Source: CADEGL01 sp050180485 (lineage in GTDB: Bacteria > Pseudomonadota > Alphaproteobacteria > CADEGL01). From it: a stretch of 64,000 nucleotides of DNA. The position numbers and the translations under genes are program-made. Of the stretch, positions 58,995-64,000 are shown piece after piece (within the stretch, counting starts at the first letter, position 1; each line of letters starts with the position of its first letter). Location of the stretch: the NCBI GenBank assembly GCA_050180485.1, contig JBFXED010000007.1:59568-123567 (forward strand). The letters are read 5' to 3'. The notes below the pieces were generated by a model. That model saw nothing but the letters and a program-made list of their open reading frames with translations. It did not search any database and was not told the origin of the DNA.

Positions 58995-59094
58995 GGTTTT
59001 TTCGTTTAAAGGATTCCGCTCTTCCTGTCATCCGCGCTGAGGCGCGGCGGCGAAGCCGCAGTTTTTCCGGGTGTTTGGGTCCTTGGCCATAGTT

Positions 59095-59137
59095 CGATAA
59101 ATATAGAACTCATAATTTAAAAGGATGAAATTTATCG
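59095..59137. promoter_or_regulatory. AT-rich island with inverted repeat upstream of the desaturase gene
   Basis: CGATAAAT (59095-59102) and ATTTATCG (59130-59137) are exact inverted copies, 27 bases apart, inside the most AT-rich stretch of this part. It lies about 50 bases before the desaturase start and in the divergent promoter region, so it may be an operator or the promoter core. Confidence 0.4.
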
Positions 59138-59189
59138 TCGTGACGCGAAGGAGCACGCTGGGCCTTCTTCCGCGCCTTCGAGGTAGACC

Positions 59190-60137
59190 ATGGAAAACTG
59201 GATGTTCCGGCGGGATCTGATCGACGCCCGCACGCTGCGCGCCCTCTCGCGGCGCTCGGATGCCAAGGGCGCCGTCCGGCTCTTCAGCCAATACGCCGCC
59301 ATGGCCGTGACAGGGACAGGCATCTACTTTCTTTGGGGCACCTGGTGGTGCGTTCCGGTGTTCCTCGCCCACGGTGTGTTGCTGTTCGCCTATGGCTATG
59401 CCGGCCAGCATGAACTGGTTCACCGCACGGCCTTCCAGACGCGGCAGTTCAACGATCTGGCCGCCCACGTGGCCAGCTTCATCCGCCTCTTTCCGACCGA
59501 GTACCAGCGCAGCTGGCACTTTGCCCATCACCGCAACACAAAAGACCCGGACAAGGATTCGGAAATTCTCGGCGACGGCAAACTGACACTCGGCCGCTAT
59601 CTGTGGTTCCTGGCCGGCGTCGATTATTGGACCTATCGCACGGGCGTTCTGCTGCGCGTGGCGCGTGGGCGCAAGATCGAGCCGTTCCTGACCGATGAGG
59701 AATGGCCGGGCCTGGTGCGCGAGGCCCGTTTGTATCTCGCGGGCTACGCGCTGGTCGCGGCCGCCTCGATCGCCTTTCAGAGCTGGGCGGTGTTGATCTA
59801 TTGGCTCGGGCCGTTGACGGCGGCGACACCGTTCTATCGCGCCTATATCGCGACCGAGCATTACGCCCGTCCCCAGGTGCCCGACGTCATCCTCAATACG
59901 CGTACGACCCATGCGGGGCCGGTCATGCAGTGGCTGATGTGGAACATGCCCTATCACACCGAGCATCACCTGTTCCCGGGCGTGCCGTTTCACAAGCTGG
60001 CGGAACTGTCGCGCACCTTGCGGGCGGGCGAGAACTCGCCCATGGCGCCCAACCGGATCGCGCGCAGCCACCTGGCCGTGAACTGGGAAATCTTCCGCGG
60101 CCTCTTGCGCAAGGACCCTGCCTACATGGTGCGCTAG
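59190..60137 (+). CDS. Fatty acid desaturase-family membrane di-iron protein
   Basis: 315 aa. Three histidine boxes are present: HELVHRT (box 1, HxxxH), HFAHHRN (box 2, HxxHH) and HTEHHLFPG (box 3, HxxHH). Membrane segments flank box 1 (LFSQYAAMAVTGTGIYFLWG; PVFLAHGVLLFAYGYA) and lie near VAAASIAFQSWAVLIYWLG. It inserts a double bond or a hydroxyl/keto group into a lipid or carotenoid-like substrate; which one is not clear. Stands alone before the tRNA gene. Confidence 0.9.
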   Translation: MENWMFRRDLIDARTLRALSRRSDAKGAVRLFSQYAAMAVTGTGIYFLWGTWWCVPVFLAHGVLLFAYGYAGQHELVHRTAFQTRQFNDLAAHVASFIRLFPTEYQRSWHFAHHRNTKDPDKDSEILGDGKLTLGRYLWFLAGVDYWTYRTGVLLRVARGRKIEPFLTDEEWPGLVREARLYLAGYALVAAASIAFQSWAVLIYWLGPLTAATPFYRAYIATEHYARPQVPDVILNTRTTHAGPVMQWLMWNMPYHTEHHLFPGVPFHKLAELSRTLRAGENSPMAPNRIARSHLAVNWEIFRGLLRKDPAYMVR

Positions 60138-60209
60138 AGGAAGCGCCGCCGGTGGGGTTGAAGGGGCGGGTCTTGGATGCTACACCCCCGCCGCGCCACC
60201 CGACGGCAT

Positions 60210-60284
60210 GGGCCGGTAGCTCAGTGGGAGAGCACCTGTTTGACGTACAGGGGGTCGCAAGTTCAATCCTTGCCCGGCCCACCA
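60210..60284 (+). tRNA. tRNA-Val (anticodon GAC)
   Basis: 75 bases including encoded CCA (60282-60284). Acceptor GGGCCGG/CCGGCCC, D-arm GCTC/GAGC, anticodon arm CCTGT-TTGACGT-ACAGG with GAC at positions 34-36, and T-arm GCAAG-TTCAATC-CTTGC are all perfect. It reads GTC and GTT, and GTC is very frequent in these genes. Confidence 0.97.
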
Positions 60285-60591
60285 TCCATTTCCCCCATTT
60301 CTCGTGTTTCGCGACCGCTTGGCGCGGCCCTGGCGGGGGCGGTATAGTCCAACCGTCAATCGGCCCTGGACGCGCGGGAGCGCCCGCGTCCCAAAACAAA
60401 ACGCATAAGGGCCGCTTACGGTTTCGGGAGGTACACGCCGGAAGGGCGGGTGCGGCTGCTCCGGAAGGAGCGAGACCGGCCCGCCCTTTTCGTTGAGCGG
60501 GAAGCCTCCTGCCAATCGGGACGCGCTCGTCTAAGCTTGCGTCTGCCGGCGCCGCCGCCATTCGGGCGGTCGGTTTCCGGAGGGGACGGGA
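60285..60591. other. Spacer between tRNA-Val and the hybrid histidine kinase gene
   Basis: About 307 bases with no supported protein gene. The middle (60420-60490) is strongly structured and ends in a terminator-like hairpin, listed separately. Confidence 0.65.
60420..60490 (+). terminator. Structured RNA segment ending in a terminator-like hairpin
   Basis: Outer stem AAGGGCGGG (60442-60450) pairs with CCCGCCCTT (60480-60488), followed by TT and CGTT. Inside is a perfect GCTCC-GGAA-GGAGC hairpin (60458-60471). An alternative helix GGTTTCG (60420-60426) with CGAGACC (60471-60477) is possible. It could end the tRNA transcript, a small RNA, or be a leader of the kinase gene. Confidence 0.5.
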
Positions 60592-63216
60592 ATGAAGCGC
60601 GGCATCCTGCGGTTATCGATCGGCGCTTACCTCATCGCGTTCAATTCGGTGCTCGCCGGGCTGGTGCTCGCGATTCTGGTTGTCGAGGTCCGCTACGACC
60701 GTACGCGGACGATCAACGAATTCGTGCGCGAGATCGACAACGTCTCCGACGTCTTGTCCGGCCATATGCGGGAATCCTTCGGTGTGATCGACCAGGCCCT
60801 TTTGGGCATGGCCGAGATCCTGGTCACCGAGCGGATGGATGATCCCGCGAACGCCCGTTTCTTCTATGAGCGCTTGGTCGAACGCCAGCGCCTGACCTTC
60901 GGCACCTACGCCTATTACCTGCTGGGTCCTGATGGAAGGTTGCGTTTTATCTCCAGCGCGCCGAAGGCGGAGTCCGCGGATTTTTCTTCGCTTCTCTCCT
61001 TCCGAGTTCATCGCGAAAACTCGCCCGGCCTCTATATCGGGACGCCTTCGCAGGGGACCTATGGCGATGCCGCGGGCAAATGGGTGGTTCACGTCACGCG
61101 GCGAATTTCGCATGCGGACGGCAGCTTCGCCGGGGTGGTTGGCGCGATCCTATCGCTCGATGATCTGCGGCAGGCGCTGAGCCGACTTAATGTCGGACCG
61201 GACGGCGCGATCGGTGTCTTCCGTGCCGATGGCATCCTCCTGACCCGGCATCCGGCGCGGGAGGAAATCATCGGACGTTCCTACCAATCCTCGCCCCTGT
61301 TCACCGAGCACGTGGCGCACCGTCCGAACGGCATGGCGCCGATGCGCTATTACAGCGACGGCGTGATGCGCTACACCTCCTACCGCACCGTCGAGGCGCG
61401 GCCCCTTGTCGTCTCGGTCGCGGCGTCCGAGCAGGATATGCTCCGCGCATGGCGCGAGCGCACGTTGGTCGCGGTGGCCACGGCCCTGTTCCTGATCGCG
61501 CTTCTGGGAGCGGCGACGGTGGTCGCGCACCGCGTGCTGCGCCGGCGCGAGAGCGAACAGCGCGCCAACTCGGCGCGCCTGTCGAAGCTGGCGGAGGCAG
61601 CCGCGGAACTGGCCTCGGTCGGCGATCTGGATGCCTTGTTGCGGCGGACGACAGAAATCGCGCGGGAATTGATCGGCTGCCATCAAGCCATGACGGCCGT
61701 GAACGAAGGCGGTCAGGTCCGGCACGCCCTCTCGGTCTCGGAAAAGTATACGGCATGGCAGCGCCCGGAGGGCGATGCCGCGAATGTCTACGGTTTCGCG
61801 TTTGAGCGCGATCAGCCGGCGCGGCTGACGCAAGCCGAACTGGAGAGTCATCCGATCTGGCGCGAGTTGCGCGACAGGGACCTGCGCTTGCGGGGATGGC
61901 TGTCTGTCCCCCTTCTCGGCCAGGACGGTTCGGCCCTGGGAAGGATTCGCCTGTCCGATCGCGAAGCCGGAGATTTCACCGAGGATGACGAGGCCATCCT
62001 CGTCCAAATCGCCAACGCCACCTCGGCCGCGATCGAGAATATCCGCATGGCCGCGCGCGAGCGCGAGTCCGCGGTACAGCTCCGCCAAGCCCAGAAAATG
62101 GAATCCCTGGGGCAACTGACCGGGGGCGTCGCTCACGACTTCAACAATCTGTTGACTGTCATTCTGGGTAACGCCGACCTCCTGGTGGAGGATCTGGACG
62201 AGGCGGCGCCGCGCCAGCGGACGAACGCGGAGATGATCCAGCGCGCGGCCGAACGGGCGGCCGACCTGACCAAGCGCCTCTTGGCCTTTTCGCGCCGTCA
62301 AGTTCTGCAGCCCGCCGAGATCGACGCCAACGCGCTTTTGACGGGAATGGAGGGACTGCTGCGCCGCTCGCTCGGCGCCCATGTCGAAGTTCGCTTTTCG
62401 CTCGCAGCCGATCTGTGGCCTACGCTGGTCGATCCATCCCAGACCGAGATCGCGATCTTAAACCTGGCCATCAACGCGCGCGATGCCATGCCGGACGGGG
62501 GGCTGCTGACCATCGAGACCGCCAATGTCGAGGTCGAGCTTCCCGCGGGTGCGGAGGGCGGGGCGGTCTCGGGCTCGTACGTGATGATTGCCGTGAAAGA
62601 CTCGGGAACCGGCATGCCACCGGAGGTATTGGCGCGCGCGGTCGAGCCCTTCTTCACCACCAAGGAGGCGGGCAAAGGGTCTGGTCTCGGGCTCAGCATG
62701 GTTTATGGCTTCGCCCAACAATCGGCCGGTCATATGCGGATCGAGACCGAACCCGGGCAAGGCACCACGGTGCGTCTCTATTTGCCGCGCGCGGCGGGCG
62801 CGGCCGCGTCCCTTGTGTCGGATGCAGCGTCCGGCGAGATGCCGCGCGGCTCGGAACGGATTCTCCTGGTCGAGGACGACCCGCTGGTGCGCGGCCACAT
62901 CGAAAGCACGCTGCGCGATCTGGGCTATACGGTGGTCGGCACGGGTGCGGGGCGGGAGGCGCTGGAGCGGCTGAATGCCGGGCTGGCCTTCGATATCCTC
63001 GTCACCGATGTGATCCTGCCTGGCGGCATGAGCGGCCCGATGGTTGCAGCCGAAGTCCGCAAGCGCCGCGTGGGAATCAAGGTGCTCTACATCTCGGGTT
63101 ATACCGGCGATGCCATGCAGAGCGACGGAAGAGTGGTGCCCGACGCGGTGTTCCTGGGCAAGCCGTTTCGCCAGGAAGATCTGGCACGCAAGCTGCGCGA
63201 GGCGTTGGCCGCCTAG
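60592..63216 (+). CDS. Hybrid sensor histidine kinase/response regulator
   Basis: 874 aa. Membrane helix 1 (AYLIAFNSVLAGLVLAILVV), a double-Cache-like extracytoplasmic sensor (about 40-280, with GDAAGKWVVHVTRRI and RTVEARPLVVSVAA), helix 2 (LVAVATALFLIALLGAATVV), a GAF domain (about 335-490), HisKA with His515 (GGVAHDFNNLLTVILGNADLL), HATPase (NLAINARDAM, DSGTGMPP, GSGLGLSMVYGFAQQSAGH in part), and a C-terminal receiver with Asp806 (VTDVILPGG). The DFNN-type H box is common in alphaproteobacterial hybrid kinases. Its stop overlaps the convergent response-regulator gene. Confidence 0.93.
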   Translation: MKRGILRLSIGAYLIAFNSVLAGLVLAILVVEVRYDRTRTINEFVREIDNVSDVLSGHMRESFGVIDQALLGMAEILVTERMDDPANARFFYERLVERQRLTFGTYAYYLLGPDGRLRFISSAPKAESADFSSLLSFRVHRENSPGLYIGTPSQGTYGDAAGKWVVHVTRRISHADGSFAGVVGAILSLDDLRQALSRLNVGPDGAIGVFRADGILLTRHPAREEIIGRSYQSSPLFTEHVAHRPNGMAPMRYYSDGVMRYTSYRTVEARPLVVSVAASEQDMLRAWRERTLVAVATALFLIALLGAATVVAHRVLRRRESEQRANSARLSKLAEAAAELASVGDLDALLRRTTEIARELIGCHQAMTAVNEGGQVRHALSVSEKYTAWQRPEGDAANVYGFAFERDQPARLTQAELESHPIWRELRDRDLRLRGWLSVPLLGQDGSALGRIRLSDREAGDFTEDDEAILVQIANATSAAIENIRMAARERESAVQLRQAQKMESLGQLTGGVAHDFNNLLTVILGNADLLVEDLDEAAPRQRTNAEMIQRAAERAADLTKRLLAFSRRQVLQPAEIDANALLTGMEGLLRRSLGAHVEVRFSLAADLWPTLVDPSQTEIAILNLAINARDAMPDGGLLTIETANVEVELPAGAEGGAVSGSYVMIAVKDSGTGMPPEVLARAVEPFFTTKEAGKGSGLGLSMVYGFAQQSAGHMRIETEPGQGTTVRLYLPRAAGAAASLVSDAASGEMPRGSERILLVEDDPLVRGHIESTLRDLGYTVVGTGAGREALERLNAGLAFDILVTDVILPGGMSGPMVAAEVRKRRVGIKVLYISGYTGDAMQSDGRVVPDAVFLGKPFRQEDLARKLREALAA

Positions 63217-63608
63217 ACCGCGCTGTGCAGGCGCGCCAAGATCGCGCGCAGCTCGGCGGCGCGCAGGGGTTTGGGCAGCGTTTCGGCCATGTCGAGCCCG
63301 CGCACTTCGCCCAGGCGCTTGGCGGCCTCCTGCACGCCGGCGGGAAAGCCGCTCATGATCAGCACCTTCGCGCTACAGCTTTCGTCGACCAGAAAGCGCA
63401 GCAGATCGATGCCGTCGGAATCCGGGATGGCCAAGTCCAAGATGATCACGTGCGGGCGGAATGCGCGATAGATGTCGCGGAAGGCAATAGGGTCGACCGT
63501 GGTCTTCACCTCGAAGCCGCAACGCTCGGCCACGCTGGCCACCAGCGTGCAGATATCGACCATGTCGTCGATGACCAAGAGGCGCTTGGTGTCGGCTATC
63601 TTGGACAT
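63213..63608 (-). CDS. Single-domain (CheY-like) response regulator
   Basis: 131 aa, receiver domain only. Acidic pocket Asp14/Asp15 (VIDDMVD), phospho-acceptor Asp58 (IILDLAIPDSDG) and Lys113 (LPKPL) are intact. Without an output domain it probably acts by protein contact or phosphotransfer. It is convergent with the hybrid kinase, sharing the CTAG at their stops, so pairing with that kinase is a fair guess. ATG 63608 precedes the conserved first strand. Confidence 0.9.
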   Translation of the reverse strand: MSKIADTKRLLVIDDMVDICTLVASVAERCGFEVKTTVDPIAFRDIYRAFRPHVIILDLAIPDSDGIDLLRFLVDESCSAKVLIMSGFPAGVQEAAKRLGEVRGLDMAETLPKPLRAAELRAILARLHSAV

Positions 63609-63806
63609 CTCAGAATACGCGCCCGCGGCGCTCCCCCATCTCACCCGGCCCGCAGTATAGGCATTTGCGCTGCGGATTAAATGCTGCTTCGCCGGCCCTG
63701 CCGGCCGGGCTTGCGTGTGGGACTTGAAACCGACTTTTCGGCCGCGCGTTCGTCGTAGCCGCGCGCGATGGGGACACGTTTCGGCGTCAGCGCCATCCGG
63801 ACGCGC

Positions 63807-64000
63807 TCAGCAGTACGGTCGTTGAAGATTGGGCCGGCAATAGATCGGCGGCCCTTGCGGTGGAAAAACGGGCTGGGTGAGGGAGCGGCGCATCTGCCGG
63901 ATGGCTTCGTCCTCGTTGTCGGCGCTCCGTTGGGCCGCGGTCATGGCGATGCCCCGATTGTATTCGCCGAAGCTGATCTCGCCGGCCTCGAGCCGTGCCA
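63807..64000 (-). CDS. C-terminal part of an unrecognised small protein (5' end outside window)
   Basis: The minus-strand frame from the window edge to TGA (complement of 63807-63809) encodes about 64 residues including LEAGEISFGEYNRGIAMTAA and a C-terminal NLQRPYC. The ISFGEYNRG-like segment is seen in small exported or lipoprotein tails of alphaproteobacteria that carry a short GExSxxxYNR element, but I do not recognise the family. 63645-63806 between it and the regulator shows nothing else. Confidence 0.5.
   Translation of the reverse strand, partial: ARLEAGEISFGEYNRGIAMTAAQRSADNEDEAIRQMRRSLTQPVFPPQGPPIYCRPNLQRPYC

Noticed and set aside
59028..59090. A 20-residue minus-strand peptide (ATG at 59090 region) between the N-formylglutamate hydrolase and desaturase genes
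   Set aside because: No ribosome site is evident and such short frames are frequent by chance in GC-rich DNA.
60440..60490. Signal recognition particle (4.5S) RNA because of the CCGGAAGG loop
   Set aside because: The conserved asymmetric loop (AGGTC opposite AGCAG) around the GGAA tetraloop is missing; the hairpin is simply GCTCC-GGAA-GGAGC and fits a terminator-like structure better.

Overview
The window is strongly GC-rich, densely coded bacterial chromosomal DNA. GTG/TTG starts, a CIRCE-controlled groESL operon, Liv-type ABC transport, an STAS-MlaE lipid transporter and many SDR, GGT and PhyH catabolic genes fit a free-living, organic-acid/amino-acid-scavenging proteobacterium. I think Alphaproteobacteria (Rhodospirillales-like) most likely, but this is an inference from gene style; there is no rRNA or marker phylogeny. 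I see no insertion sequence, phage or CRISPR.

Layout. 1-5.0 kb: tail of a LamG/DUF1080-like gene, an SDR lacking the catalytic triad, an orphan CoxL-type molybdoenzyme large subunit, an aldo/keto reductase and a PhyH dioxygenase. 5-8.9 kb: an HtrA/Do protease divergent from groES-groEL, with CIRCE between them. 9-19.2 kb: a D-2-hydroxyacid dehydrogenase, a DMT exporter, then a minus-strand operon of DUF1116 (AllG/YlbE-like), DMT, PhyH, PhyH. Divergent from it is a type III glutamine synthetase-like ligase. An MFS exporter, a GFA protein and another DMT follow. 19.4-23.2 kb: a RidA - gamma-glutamyltransferase - acetolactate-synthase-like operon.

23.2-33.6 kb: a Liv-type ABC transporter with four consecutive substrate-binding-protein genes (one intact, one 5'-truncated, one frameshifted, one intact), each followed by a hairpin terminator, then livH-livM-livG-livF. 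33.8-42.9 kb: a DapA-family deaminase, an aldehyde dehydrogenase, a DMT, four tandem SDRs, and a divergent pair of D-amino-acid dehydrogenase and proline-racemase-family epimerase. The DapA, ALDH, FAD oxidase and epimerase genes together can account for degradation of trans-4-hydroxy-L-proline to 2-oxoglutarate, with the Liv transporter a plausible importer. 43-46.8 kb: pxpA-pxpB-pxpC (5-oxoprolinase) divergent from a LysR regulator.

46.8-51.1 kb: a two-subunit TPP decarboxylase, an acyl-CoA dehydrogenase and a second GGT. 51.2-58.9 kb: a CHASE4 histidine kinase, a complete STAS-MlaE/MlaF/MlaD/PqiC-like lipid-transport operon, a ureohydrolase, a GNAT acetyltransferase and an N-formylglutamate amidohydrolase. 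59-64 kb: a fatty-acid desaturase, tRNA-Val(GAC), a hybrid histidine kinase, a single-domain response regulator and the 3' part of a small protein gene.

A common theme is release and use of glutamate-family compounds: two GGTs, 5-oxoprolinase, a GS-like gamma-glutamyl ligase, N-formylglutamate hydrolase, a PuuC-like ALDH and the hydroxyproline set. The DUF1116-DMT-PhyH-PhyH operon divergent from the GS-like ligase is the best candidate here for an undescribed pathway.
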